IMG/VR virus record: IMGVR_UViG_3300032820_000131
Location: 1-22,822 of that record
Length of the DNA stretch: 22,822 nucleotides
Direction: 5' to 3' (one strand)
Source: a virus
Below the pieces are notes generated by a model. It did no database searches. It saw nothing but the letters and a program-made list of their open reading frames with translations, and was not told where the DNA came from. Numbering within the stretch: the first letter of the stretch is position 1; each line of letters starts with the position of its first letter. The position numbers and the translations under genes are program-made. Shown here in pieces: positions 12,001 through 17,101 of this stretch.

Positions 12001-13194
12001 ACTAAAAGACTGACCATACGCAAAAGTGTTGATTCCAATTGATGTTGCATTAGCAATAGTACTTGTAATATTATCCAAACCAAAGAATTGGTTTAAAGAT
12101 TTGGATTTATAAGAAGCAATGCCTGTTGTACCATCCTTATACTCAATATAAAGGTCTCCAGTCGCTCCAAAACCCACTGTGGAGTCAACAATAAGCGAAG
12201 TAACACCAGATCCCACTTCCCCTATAAGACGAGTCTTTGGTGAAACGTTAAATTCTCCATAAATTGCACCATCAACCCTAATATCTCTATTATATCCTGC
12301 ATCAATACTTAATTTATAATAAGTTTGACCAAATCCAGCTTCAATGGGTTCTACTGATGTAATAGGAGCATAGGCTTTATTAATATCACTTTCAAAAGGT
12401 TCTTGAAATAAGGTAGAATGTTCAAGATCTAATGGATTACCACTAATTGATTCTACTACAAGATCATTTGTAACTCTATAATTAGCATTTGAAGGTGTAA
12501 AGAGAAAATCTCTTGGTCTCACAATTCTTACATCTTCATTATATAATGCTCTAAATAAAATTTTAAAAGAGTTATCACTACCTTTACTTAAATAAAAATC
12601 CTTTGCTTGTTTAATAAAAATATTCTGATCTAAATCAGAATGAAGCTGTCTATCATCAAATCCAGGAGTAAATTGACGTTTTGTTTTTAATAAGAATTGG
12701 TGTAAAAATAAAACACTTAAATTGGTAATCGTAGCACCGGCGTTATGAGAACGTCGAGAGGTATCTTTAAAAACTAATTGATCAGACGCTGCATCTTTGT
12801 GATAAGATGTGACTCCACTAAAACCTCTTATACATCCACTAAAAGAAGAATCTGTTTTACTTGTATATGTAATAACCTCATCATCTATCTGTATTAAACC
12901 ATAAGTATCAGGAAATCCTCTGGTTCCTGTGGGAGATTTTTCTAAATCAACATTTATCGTCCTACCGTATGAAGTAAGACCATCATCTAAAATAACAGAA
13001 GTTTGAAGATTTGTCTGTTCCTGAACCTTAATATATTGATCAATATTTTGCAGTAGATCCAAAGGACCACTTTGATATTCTTGACCCTGATAATAAGATT
13101 TAAAGAACTCAGCAACTAAAGGAAAGTCCTCCTGCACATAAGCAGGAAGCTGATTCTGAACTATGTTACTAAACTTAACTCTATTTTCTGGCAT
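1..13194 (-). CDS. Giant virion structural protein with YHYH domain (C-terminus beyond window)
   Basis: The frame opens at an ATG one base after the gp6 stop and reads to the left edge as 4398 codons with no stop seen; the end lies outside the window. The N-terminus (MPENRVKFSNIVQNQLPAYV) resembles the start of large structural proteins found beside gp6 in marine T4-like phages. The chain is rich in Gly, Ser, Thr, Val, Ile and Asn, as in beta-rich tail proteins. Visible parts are an IDDE motif near residue 105, recurrent 'YYV..vd.n.fkL' motifs in the first 2000 residues, a YHYH-type domain near 1270-1410, another DDE motif near 3171, and seven FTC...YPR repeats at about 3480-4090. There are no long coiled coils and no enzyme signature I can defend. 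T4 has gene 7 in this position, but no gp7 homology is visible. It is probably a baseplate or tail-fibre-network component, inferred from context, and late expressed with gp25 and gp6. Confidence 0.85.
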   Translation of the reverse strand, partial: MPENRVKFSNIVQNQLPAYVQEDFPLVAEFFKSYYQGQEYQSGPLDLLQNIDQYIKVQEQTNLQTSVILDDGLTSYGRTINVDLEKSPTGTRGFPDTYGLIQIDDEVITYTSKTDSSFSGCIRGFSGVTSYHKDAASDQLVFKDTSRRSHNAGATITNLSVLFLHQFLLKTKRQFTPGFDDRQLHSDLDQNIFIKQAKDFYLSKGSDNSFKILFRALYNEDVRIVRPRDFLFTPSNANYRVTNDLVVESISGNPLDLEHSTLFQEPFESDINKAYAPITSVEPIEAGFGQTYYKLSIDAGYNRDIRVDGAIYGEFNVSPKTRLIGEVGSGVTSLIVDSTVGFGATGDLYIEYKDGTTGIASYKSKSLNQFFGLDNITSTIANATSIGINTFAYGQSFSDPNDPIRVRINAVLGKYDITDNTYYYSKGDTAKIRTLGVEDTKFKSKNWFYNVAPSYKVKSVKLLDSSDLTYEITLSVNHYFRIGDAATLIDANDAQKITSIINIPSAKSIVIRGQGNLNLNTTWDIKRNILTVNSSSFPSSSLYTANIQNVYKNNSKLLVASPSLPSYDNQPLDVYSQTVTFTGTYIGEEWNISPFSDHGFYTGEIVYYIPEKVNYEYFTSTGTKKTGVKVNSSLFAGDIGYIVTGLVGSQEVKDRIPPNEKIYFVYRVDANNIKLAQNRTNISTGTFISLDNSIDVTNCKILPSSFKHKILESQNLLREFVSPDEDGNITETAPGLTGMLINGVQICNYKSRSSINYGKINKIDVVNSGIDYDIINPPLLNISDNTGIGATGYVAVSGNLKDIRILDGGFDYQGTPIITIEGGNGSGALASANMKEATHSVSFNSQGGEVYPEVNLNLDTIGFGTYHKFSSGERVIYDTNNQQPIGGITTDSAYYVSLVGLTSVKLHSNEGDALIGINTISLTSHGIGKQYIQSYNKKTIVEGINVLNSGSGYENKKRTVKSAAGINTALNQINISNHDYKSGEVINYVETTDSVIGGLSASTEYYVTAIDSDNFKLSSVGIGTTNKDFYYKSKQYIDFTSVGVGTQTFNYPEISIQVIGNVGIASTGTETFECDIQPIFRGEITSVHLMSSGVGYGNSEIINLNREPLVRLSSGDDAQLSPIVANGVITEVVVLKAGERYNCPPTLTINGDGIGAVITPVMVNDQISAVNVIHGGNGYSQSTTSINVEFPGSGVEFDPDVQTWTINLFERHFANFTADDGYIPQEFNVDRGLQYSALYAPRKLRESVYATDQGGVTLYGDKDLKILGGREVESDQHSPILGWAYDGNPIYGPYGYVKRSGGVVAQMQSGYSLDSPDQRPPTSLYPQGFFVEDYVYKDVEDPTVLDENNGRFCITPEFPKGTYAYFTTINNGSADSGGVFNGYKRPVFPYLIGANYHSIPHDFNFSYASNQDSIDLDNSSWVRNTAPYNLIEGDLQYEYCYIPDKLSQTIDIKSVTPGVIENVGILTGGTLYQVGDSAVFDNTDTQGYGAVAKVSVIGGKDVNSISVASSTISNVQVYPGNTRGEYILRADNPHNFKNVDTVTVSGLSTTSSNIGGIYNIGVSTNRFVVTGIGTYDNTGIAVTGTTGFVTFFNVSGNLSYPAIEPNDILKIASERVKVLNVQPEFDRIRVLRAVDGTIGAAHTVTSFLYQDQRRLTINAGFNTTYNARRNRQIYFNPSETVGLGTTAAVGIGTTISLSNPGTGITEIFVPTKTLYIPGHNLQSNDKITYSPNGGSGLVVLRQEASYPSGISTLSDGDTLYVAKINDTLIGLSSVTVGMGTTGTWVGIATTASSTFFFTGLGTDVYHSLKTNYDPITAEVSRNLVTVSGGSTHGLTNNDKVTIDVNPGVTTDITLKYNDYSRRLLVNPKSFIATGVNTSTDTFTITNHGFVTGQKVLYTADTSIIEGLQNNGIYYIVRTDENNFKLSDTHYNSTLSKPSIVGVASTASGNINSINPQLRFYQDSTASFDVSDSSLSYTIQGTTYPAFELNFYTDKNFTNLWYKSPADPNFAIDRIGTVGAVGAKVNVSINEYTPTLYYKLDYTYESDLPNVKKEIVVDEDVNAGNEIITEYSLYNGEQVITTSSTTDFTYTIAQLPEQPSYASTVSTVIYDTTSSSALGPIKKFNVIDKGANYYTIPGISTVTSVVGTTAVIEPSSTSVGSIKRTEINNIGYNFPSDTTLQPSILLPQIVDIDHLAAFESIGITSQGRGYQAPPKLLVFDGKSKKQVSNVDIRYKLGDQQVTIYRNPTGLSRAYPPTIIPVENSNGVGISTVGFNTVTRDAFVKLSVGFSTANIFPFEINDKFLIEGISVGVGSTGKNFNSADYNHALFTVTSLDKNIGGVGATITYSMSSLIDEGVDIGTFDVANSSGRIIPEKYFPVFDINLTTQEYLEGETVTSASASGTVEQWDLNNEILKISSADDFKVGEVIRGDSSNTQGTATSIRSFNSIMNLDATSKVLHGWETDSGVLNYNMQRVQDSYYYQNFSYALRSRVAEEKWNDVVSSINHTAGFKKFSDYQMETTNKDSSMRVGLTTQTTSLEVVTDLIGYGDLNCVQDFDLVTENSLNLPTIVSDEIIFSNRILMDYQESVGNRVLSIDDMSGTFNSNPRATKYSVVDTFKLADIRAQKYITYVVDQRYTQERQLMIVDLLHDGAFGYINQYGRVETEYDQGSFDFAISGDLGQLQWYPNKFSVNDYDITCLSYNLNDNFLGIGTTALSDVAIIQSSSTKVPTGTTTNIVGIASTYRSVKVLVEITPDASGTGDINSSEWQFDEINLLHDGSDVQILEYGELLTVPGGYSGAGYGTYYPYIDGTDLKLDFVPNAGIGTTCVVNTIYVAIAQTSSGIGTIQMNHALIEARTKDIAASGTPIAVPVAEYSNDYEGAHFLVQVTDTTNNHYQTSEIIVVDNYIEDPSVSVQTYDTEYATVNTHSDLGYWSTGISGLGTVSLYFQPNASIAVEVKTYMNALKNVVASKDEIDFTNATIESGFETYTGTERDIKRSFNLTHKNYNIFERYFLANDGGLVDTADNTITVPNHFWVTGEKITYNHVGTSNSGIGIASTDGFVGVGTTTFLPSEVFVVKVNDDTIKIAETAEKALKIVPETVDITSVGIGTSHRFISQKQNQKVLMALDNIIQSPVVSTAVTTTLSNELLGVQNIAEFSGITSFFGADLIKIDDEIMKIEGVGIGSTNKIRVRREWLGTTLVGHATDALVTKVIGNYNIVNNLLTFTEAPYGNVPISSTTNPPDDRDWVGISTGSHFQGRTFMRSGETGGSNESYTENYIFDSLSNQFNGINNTFTLESNGANVTGIQTDSIILVNDIFQANGSTYQYTIAESAGISSITFTGTATSIASDPGGSNLPMGGVIVSVGSSEGFGYQPLVAAGGTAIVSTAGTVSSISLGYTGSGYRSGIQTVNVSIQQESLTGTNIVAIGTAAISDGYITGVAVTNPYVFSKAKSIAHVGYSTAQGLTTVTTHLPHELSLGDEIDLSGIAFTCAYSPRLGISAVGYNTATGIMTVTTASPHGYNTTGKTSRVIFTGLAFTCGLDNGESTHYYPRGQDLAYDTAVAITGDGTKSTVTNASYNPTTGVMTLTVPSHGLSNGDKVKLALNSLSFTCAKDDNETTHTYPRETDPIAGQWVEISNKTTNTFRIQVLSVTPSTNTSTHTFVGSTTNGITLNDGKITVNVGYGGPADQFAHTFVGVGTSAVITGGDYTHQFVSAASSAVVTGGNYTHTFVSAVGGGVTVTGIGTTTPTAASYDASTGDLVLTVGAGHTYTTDDTVGFSTNAIVFTCSLDSNTSAHAYPRSSDPITGMGVTAITGVGSSTITVNVGSSPLSYYNVSDASYTASSGQLALTIGNHSLTGPSTHTVTAAQYNPVSGIMTVFVGTANSFSSGDKVRFDNDSLTFTCALDGHTANKTYPRSGSGSTTDPFSGKWRSISGIGSTSFEVQVLDTIPSSYTGIHTFVSASAGGLHKMGESVKVEQDSLTFRCSMDDYATLHTYPRYSDPGFSTCLGITTVSANTITLNVGVSTIIKYDVTAADYSPSTGIMTMTIGDHGLSQGNSIKIATESLKFTCAKDGGITTHRYPRKPDPTYSGVDITAINSTTEFEVNIGISTVPSYYVGLGSVQGAIMAPRANNFSASKTDPASGGTTVLRVLDNKTFEINTGVSTLEHFYARGGSLQRSMDVVFDDPTSYSNMTLQYASGYSGIGTAATIDVVVGQGSSIVNFRVDETGYGYGNGEFLTVPIGGTTGIPTTSSYEEFLVEITETFNDEFTGWSVGLLQVLDNWDDDFDGDTTTFQLTENGGDLISIRSRKGSQINVQDVLLIWINDILQVPGKGYKFDGGSIVTFTEAPKKDDTSKVIFYKGSGAADVIDREIIETVKKGDTLKIGRLPDQQQHLVEAP
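940..2745 (-). repeat. Seven degenerate FTC..D....H.YPR protein repeats
   Basis: Seven copies of a motif with consensus 'slxFTCaxDxxxtxHxYPRxxDP' occur at about 2705-2745 (short form FTCAYSPR), 2535-2600, 2315-2385, 1790-1850, 1435-1505, 1195-1260 and 940-1010. Six of them keep the Cys, Asp and Tyr-Pro-Arg, and most keep the His. Spacing is irregular (about 200-430 bp). Between copies lie 'THTFVSA'-like strings and a recurrent 'tPSTGiMTlTvg..H.ls.GdkVk' linker. The DNA itself is diverged, so this is an old protein-level repeat rather than a recent tandem duplication. Confidence 0.8.
8960..9380 (-). other. YHYH-type domain inside the giant structural protein
   Basis: Around residues 1272-1412 the giant protein contains GWAYDGNPIYGPYGY, then NGRFCITPEFPKGTYAYF, then GANYHSIPHDF. 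This order of an aromatic/Gly-rich motif, a TPE-P-GTYAYF motif and a His-containing motif is characteristic of the YHYH family (Pfam PF14240). That family is found in environmental bacteria and recurs in large marine phage structural proteins. Its biochemical role is not established. The clustered His, Asp and Tyr residues would suit metal or ligand binding, but that is inference. Confidence 0.7.
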
Positions 13195-13195
13195 T

Positions 13196-15136
13196 TTATG
13201 ATCTTACTAATGTCCCGTTTTGATAACTTGATGTTACTGTATATGAGGATGCAGCGGGATCAAGTCCTGATGCAATATCATCAACAACCATTTCAAAATT
13301 ACTACTACTAATATCTAGTTGCAAATAAAGATCCTGTAATCCGATAACATCATTGGATTTAGGACATGCAGATATTTCAACAATACTTTGACCATCTTTT
13401 AATTTACCAGAAAGAATGTTAACTGGATTCAAGGTTACAATTCCACTCTTATAATTAATAGTTCCCACATTTCTTCTAACAATAGTAGGACTAGTAGAAT
13501 TTATAGTAGGAACGGTAAAGAAGAAAAGAGATCCGTTTTCTCCATTGGTATTGGGTAAATCAGAAAGGTAAATTTCTGTTGAAATACCCTGAATTCTAAA
13601 AGCCGTGGATTTTATATTATATCCACTCATACTTTTAATATGAAACTCATTACCAAATCCAATTGAGTACTCTGCAAGGGAATTTAAAGCACATCTCATA
13701 TTACGACGCATTTGAACTGTCGTAATATTAGAAGTAACTGCCTGATCACTCTCATCAATTACTTTTAAGAATTTACTATACTTAAATCGAGCACCATATC
13801 TATTTAATTCAGTAGAATCTGCATAGGAAGTAGCATTTTCTTGTACTAACGTAGAAACATACTCTCCTGAAGGTGCAAGATTGCTGTTATAATAGATTTT
13901 TGAGTCTACTTCCAGATAAAGATACTTTAAATCAAGTATTTCTGGAACAATTCCTGCTACTGCATACTTTTTAAGCTTAGTTTTAATGCTTTCCTTCATC
14001 AAATTAGGTAAAAAATCACCTGTTCGAGGTTTTATGCTGATAAAAACCTTTCCATATTGAGGTGGAACCAATTCTTCCCCTCCAAATACTGAAATTGACT
14101 CTGTTTCAGGATAAATTTTTGCAGGAATTAGCGTTTCATAGTCATTTGAACTTACTGCACGGTTTTGAGAAGCATAAACACGAGGTGCAAACTTTTTAAC
14201 AGAGTCTACAGTCTCAATATTCTCACCACCAGACGATTGTGAGAGAGTAGTAATCAAAGAAATCCCAGAAGTGACAGAATAACTTAAAGAATTTCTAATA
14301 TAACTCAATTGTCCAGCAAAAGTGAAGGAATTAATACCATTTGCAGCATCTCCACTAGAAATAATGTAATCTACAGTGATATAATTCCCTTCTTCTATCT
14401 TTTTACCGAAAATATTATCCCCAAAAAAGATTTCATACTGTTCATCTTGAATTTCTTGTAAAAAATAGACCTTTGAATCGCCCGTAATGTTAAAAAGATC
14501 ATTTTTGGAACTATATTTTGTTCCTCCCGTAGAAGAAGAGTTACTTTTTACTGTTACAACCATTAAATCAGTGTCAATTCCGGCATTAGGTAAGATAAAT
14601 TCCTGATTTGGATTTAATGAACTATATGTAAAGGCAGTATTTAAGAGTGTTCCTTCATAAACCGTAATATTATCAAAATTTGCAAAAGAATTTCCACTTG
14701 CATCTGTAACAATAGGTACAGTAATGTCTTCTAAAATAGAAAATATATAAGCACTATTCCCAAAGGTTCCCGCAGTCGCTGCCACAGGACCTTTACTGAG
14801 GGTCAGAGTGGCGGGAGCAGGTGTTACACTAGTTACATCAATAAAGAAACTAATAGTTGCTGTGGACGCTTTACGAGACCTTGGAAGGTATCCTATATTT
14901 CTTGCCAAAGAAACTACATTTTCTCTTAAAGTAGCACTATCAATGAATACTTCATTGGTCACCATATTTGCATTATATGATGAAATGTAAGTATTATATG
15001 CCATTAAATCAATTAAGGTCGATAAATTAGACCCCTCAAAGTCATAACCAGTAAAATTAGAATTTGATCTAACATAATCGGTTAAAGATGTCTTAATTTG
15101 ATCAAAATTAAGATTAGAGAAATTAACTAATGGCAT
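13196..15136 (-). CDS. 6: Baseplate wedge protein gp6 (baseplate J-like)
   Basis: This 646-residue protein matches T4 gp6 in length (about 660) and in context. gp6 dimers build the ring of the baseplate wedge that opens on contraction. The N-terminal part is typical of the cyanophage gp6 group: a helical start (FDQIKTSLTDYVRSNSNFTGYDFEGSN), the LIDLMAYNTYISSYNANMVTNEVFIDSA segment, and NIGYLPRSRKAS ahead of a beta-rich middle. A central 'FFGDNIFGKKIEEGNYITVDYIIS' stretch and the following helices fit the baseplate J fold. The ATG follows the gp25 TAA with no gap (TAAATG), and no separate Shine-Dalgarno is seen, so translation is probably coupled to gp25. The stop is followed one base later by the giant gene's ATG. 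Confidence 0.92.
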   Translation of the reverse strand: MPLVNFSNLNFDQIKTSLTDYVRSNSNFTGYDFEGSNLSTLIDLMAYNTYISSYNANMVTNEVFIDSATLRENVVSLARNIGYLPRSRKASTATISFFIDVTSVTPAPATLTLSKGPVAATAGTFGNSAYIFSILEDITVPIVTDASGNSFANFDNITVYEGTLLNTAFTYSSLNPNQEFILPNAGIDTDLMVVTVKSNSSSTGGTKYSSKNDLFNITGDSKVYFLQEIQDEQYEIFFGDNIFGKKIEEGNYITVDYIISSGDAANGINSFTFAGQLSYIRNSLSYSVTSGISLITTLSQSSGGENIETVDSVKKFAPRVYASQNRAVSSNDYETLIPAKIYPETESISVFGGEELVPPQYGKVFISIKPRTGDFLPNLMKESIKTKLKKYAVAGIVPEILDLKYLYLEVDSKIYYNSNLAPSGEYVSTLVQENATSYADSTELNRYGARFKYSKFLKVIDESDQAVTSNITTVQMRRNMRCALNSLAEYSIGFGNEFHIKSMSGYNIKSTAFRIQGISTEIYLSDLPNTNGENGSLFFFTVPTINSTSPTIVRRNVGTINYKSGIVTLNPVNILSGKLKDGQSIVEISACPKSNDVIGLQDLYLQLDISSSNFEMVVDDIASGLDPAASSYTVTSSYQNGTLVRS

Positions 15137-15538
15137 TTATCTAGTTGGCTGCAAGGCGAATGATAGTTGTTGTGCAGGAGCATCGACTCCTATAATTTCA
15201 TATACAATAACAGTATCAAATTCACCTGTCTCAAAATTAGGTGTTACTGTCAGTTTAACTAAACTAACCCTTGGTTCATAATTTACAATAGAGGTTGTTA
15301 TTTCATCTTCAATTTGAGAAGCAGTTAATACATCTAAATTTTCAAAAAGTAACTTTGAAACATTTGATCCAAAATTTTCATTAAAGAATTTCTCACCAGG
15401 TAATGTAAGTACAATATTTCTGATAGAACGAGCAATTGCATTCTCATTTTTAATGACAATAAGATCGTTATTAAGCGGATTTTGCTTAAATGTCATACTT
15501 ATGTCCTTAAAACCTTGACTAACTCTTTCTACAGGCAT
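15137..15538 (-). CDS. 25: Baseplate wedge protein gp25
   Basis: The 133-residue product is the size of T4 gp25 (132) and carries the family's marks: NAIARSIRNIVLTLPGEKFFNENFG (residues 33-57) and the conserved Glu-Pro-Arg in NYEPRVSL (88-90) of the GPW/gp25 fold. In T4, gp25 nucleates sheath assembly and binds gp6 in the wedge core. Here the gp6 gene follows directly, which supports both calls. The start codon sits about 30 nt after an AATAAATA late-promoter octamer. No strong Shine-Dalgarno is visible in the AT-rich leader. Confidence 0.94.
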   Translation of the reverse strand: MPVERVSQGFKDISMTFKQNPLNNDLIVIKNENAIARSIRNIVLTLPGEKFFNENFGSNVSKLLFENLDVLTASQIEDEITTSIVNYEPRVSLVKLTVTPNFETGEFDTVIVYEIIGVDAPAQQLSFALQPTR

Positions 15539-15568
15539 TTATTACAATAGTATAAAGTTATTATATTT

Positions 15569-15576
15569 TATTTATT
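15569..15576 (-). promoter_or_regulatory. Candidate T4-type late promoter before gp25
   Basis: The minus strand reads AATAAATA, one base from the T4 late consensus TATAAATA, in a very AT-rich stretch. It is 30-37 nt upstream of the gp25 ATG, giving a leader of about 20-25 nt. No sigma-70 -35 box accompanies it, which fits recognition by a gp55-type late sigma factor. It would drive gp25, gp6 and the giant gene. Confidence 0.65.
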
Positions 15577-15584
15577 AAGGATTG

Positions 15585-15758
15585 TTAGGTAATAATCATA
15601 GTATGGTCGTCATAATCTAGTCCATCGTCTTCATAAAGGTCATTTTGCACCAATGTATCTCTTTTTTTAGGTATTATTCTATCATTTGAAATTTCACGAA
15701 GCATCTTTTGGTGTTGGTGGTTCGCTAAATTGTCTAAAAAATCATTAGATTCAGTCAT
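15585..15758 (-). CDS. Small acidic hypothetical protein (57 aa)
   Basis: The frame encodes MTESNDFLDNLANHQHQKML and ends ...LDYDDHTMIIT, 57 residues. The N-terminal half can form a helix; the C-terminal half is acidic (LYEDDGLDYDD). The start is supported by AAGGTAG seven bases upstream of the ATG. It lies between the terminator at 15774-15798 and the late promoter of gp25, so it is either expressed by read-through or from an unseen promoter. I do not recognise a function; the position suggests a phage-conserved small protein next to the baseplate genes. Confidence 0.65.
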   Translation of the reverse strand: MTESNDFLDNLANHQHQKMLREISNDRIIPKKRDTLVQNDLYEDDGLDYDDHTMIIT

Positions 15759-15773
15759 TTTACTACCTTAGTA

Positions 15774-15798
15774 TTAAAAAAAGACCCTTTCGGGTCTT
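15774..15798 (-). terminator. Rho-independent terminator with GAAA loop
   Basis: A perfect 7-bp stem AAGACCC/GGGTCTT (15781-15798) with a GAAA tetraloop on the minus strand is followed by seven T residues. It lies 5 nt after the stop of the 50-aa gene, so it ends that leftward transcript. On the plus strand the following sequence is only loosely T-rich. Confidence 0.85.
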
Positions 15799-15803
15799 AT
15801 TAT

Positions 15804-15956
15804 TTATTTTCCTTGTCCTCGGTACTTTTTCTTTGCTTTGTTTCGAGAGGAAGCCGCAAACTTGGTATGTTTACCGCATCCTTGTCGAGTTTTCTTCGGG
15901 GTTGATTCTATAAATTCAGAAGTACCCCATGCACCCTGCTTAGTTTTTACTGCCAT
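15804..15956 (-). CDS. Small basic conserved phage protein (50 aa)
   Basis: The 50-residue product begins MAVKTKQGAWGTSEFIESTP and ends KAKKKYRGQGK. It is strongly basic, with Lys/Arg clusters at 21-24 and 39-46 and a single Cys27. I recognise this type of short basic protein as common near the baseplate genes of T4-like cyanophages, but its role is unknown; nucleic-acid binding is a guess from charge only. It starts 24 nt after the glycosyltransferase-like gene, without a clear Shine-Dalgarno, and is closed by a terminator right after its stop. It is probably the last gene of the transcript that starts at the 16825 promoter. Confidence 0.8.
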   Translation of the reverse strand: MAVKTKQGAWGTSEFIESTPKKTRQGCGKHTKFAASSRNKAKKKYRGQGK

Positions 15957-15979
15957 AATTTAATCGAGAAACGCTATTT

Positions 15980-16801
15980 TTAAATGATTCGAGTTTTTTC
16001 GTGACCCACTCTTATACGAGGATCGCACCATATATCCCATCCCTTCTCGATTGCATCGAGGCAGAATGAAACGTCTTCCCCACACATATCCTGAACTGCG
16101 CCAGATTCAAACTGTTGCATCTTAGGAGCAAACCAAGGATATTCAAGATCTTCAAATACTCCTTTCTTAATAAGAACCCAACCAAAACCAGTATAATCAA
16201 CTGTGAAAGGTTTCTTTCTTTTCGAGATGCTTTCGACGGTTTCGTGATTCATAACACCACCGTTCTTGCGGAATTCATCTTCCTCTAACCAATGAGCAAC
16301 AGAGGTAGTGCTCCCATCCTCAGTGGCATACCAACCAGCAGTAATAGAACGTTGGTTAAGAAGTTCTTCGTTCCAACTTACAATATTCCCTGTCTCATCG
16401 GTTGTTGCTGCTTCTGCTGGAACTGAGACATCACATAACTGCCAGAATTTGTTTGTGTCAAAGACTATATCCGAGTCAATCCATAATTGATAATCATACT
16501 TTAACTTTCCGTCCCAAGGAATCTGATCAGGTCCTCTGAGAACATTTGCTCCAAGACACTTACATCTTGCAAAGTTAACCATTGAAGAGTAGTCCTGAGA
16601 TATCTGGATAGACATACCATTCTGAACCATGTCAAAGCATAACTGCACAAAGTTTTTCAGAAAGATGTATGAGCATCCACGACCTGGAAGACAGAATACA
16701 ATAGTCTTCCCTTTCATTCTTTTTTTAATTGCCTCTATATCCCATTCATCCTTCTTCTTAGGTTTGGGAGCATTGGCTTTAACAGTAAATCCTTTTGCCA
16801 T
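15980..16801 (-). CDS. Glycosyltransferase-like protein (GT-A type, 273 aa)
   Basis: After a Lys-rich N-terminus (APKPKKKDEW) the chain has a Rossmann-like start KTIVFCLPGRGCSYIFLKNF (32-51). DYQLWIDSDIVFD (103-115) contains the Asp109-x-Asp111 motif that binds metal and nucleotide sugar in GT-A enzymes. Near the C-terminus, CGEDVSFCLDAIEKGWDIWCD (240-260) and VGHEK (265-269) match the acceptor-side acidic motif and the metal-binding His. No signal peptide or membrane segment is present, so it would act in the host cytoplasm, on DNA bases, virion proteins or cell glycans; the substrate cannot be read from sequence. A consensus sigma-70 promoter lies 24 nt upstream. An AAGG lies about 12 nt before the ATG, somewhat far for a good Shine-Dalgarno. 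Confidence 0.72.
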   Translation of the reverse strand: MAKGFTVKANAPKPKKKDEWDIEAIKKRMKGKTIVFCLPGRGCSYIFLKNFVQLCFDMVQNGMSIQISQDYSSMVNFARCKCLGANVLRGPDQIPWDGKLKYDYQLWIDSDIVFDTNKFWQLCDVSVPAEAATTDETGNIVSWNEELLNQRSITAGWYATEDGSTTSVAHWLEEDEFRKNGGVMNHETVESISKRKKPFTVDYTGFGWVLIKKGVFEDLEYPWFAPKMQQFESGAVQDMCGEDVSFCLDAIEKGWDIWCDPRIRVGHEKTRII

Positions 16802-16824
16802 AATAGTTTAATACCTTCACTTCA

Positions 16825-16853
16825 ATTATAGAGTAATTATATCTATATGTCAA
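16825..16853 (-). promoter_or_regulatory. Perfect sigma-70 promoter (TTGACA-17-TATAAT)
   Basis: On the minus strand TTGACA (16848-16853) and TATAAT (16825-16830) are separated by exactly 17 nt. Transcription would begin near 16818, about 17 nt before the ATG of the glycosyltransferase-like gene. The -35 box includes the TGA stop of the upstream 83-aa gene. Host RNA polymerase should use it early in infection. Confidence 0.85.
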
Positions 16854-17101
16854 TAACTATCACCGCCCTCTGGTTCTTTCCAAGTAACCGAACCTCCTGA
16901 TCCTCCTATACCTGCTGATACCTTCTCAAATGTTATATCTTTCTCAGCATAATCTGTCCTCATCAACCCAACCAGTGCTTTCAATTGAGTAAATGTTTCC
17001 TTAAATTCTGATTCATTTAAACTGTGATATACGCATTCACCTTTAATGTATATGTGATAAACTTCTTGGTCGCCCGTTATATTAGCGGTATATCCTGACA
17101 T
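16850..17101 (-). CDS. Conserved small phage protein (83 aa)
   Basis: The 83-residue protein contains EVYHIYIKGECVYHSLNESEFKETFTQLKALVGLM, a pattern (two YH motifs, then an amphipathic helix ending in LVGLM.TDY) that I recognise as a recurrent small protein of T4-like cyanophages with no assigned function. The tail, GIGGSGGSVTWKEPEGGDSY, is Gly-rich and flexible. A degenerate late-type octamer (TATAAAAA, 17119-17126) lies about 18 nt upstream, and a stronger sigma-70 promoter lies near 17297-17325. There is no strong Shine-Dalgarno. The stop codon lies inside the -35 box of the next promoter. Confidence 0.82.
   Translation of the reverse strand: MSGYTANITGDQEVYHIYIKGECVYHSLNESEFKETFTQLKALVGLMRTDYAEKDITFEKVSAGIGGSGGSVTWKEPEGGDSY

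Noticed and set aside
15801-15808. A second AATAAATA late-promoter octamer on the minus strand
   Set aside because: It overlaps the stop codon of the 50-aa gene and would start RNA inside the terminator at 15774-15798, so a functional promoter is unlikely.
16012-16811. Short open frames on both strands within the glycosyltransferase-like gene
   Set aside because: They overlap a frame with clear protein motifs and show no start signals or protein-like composition.
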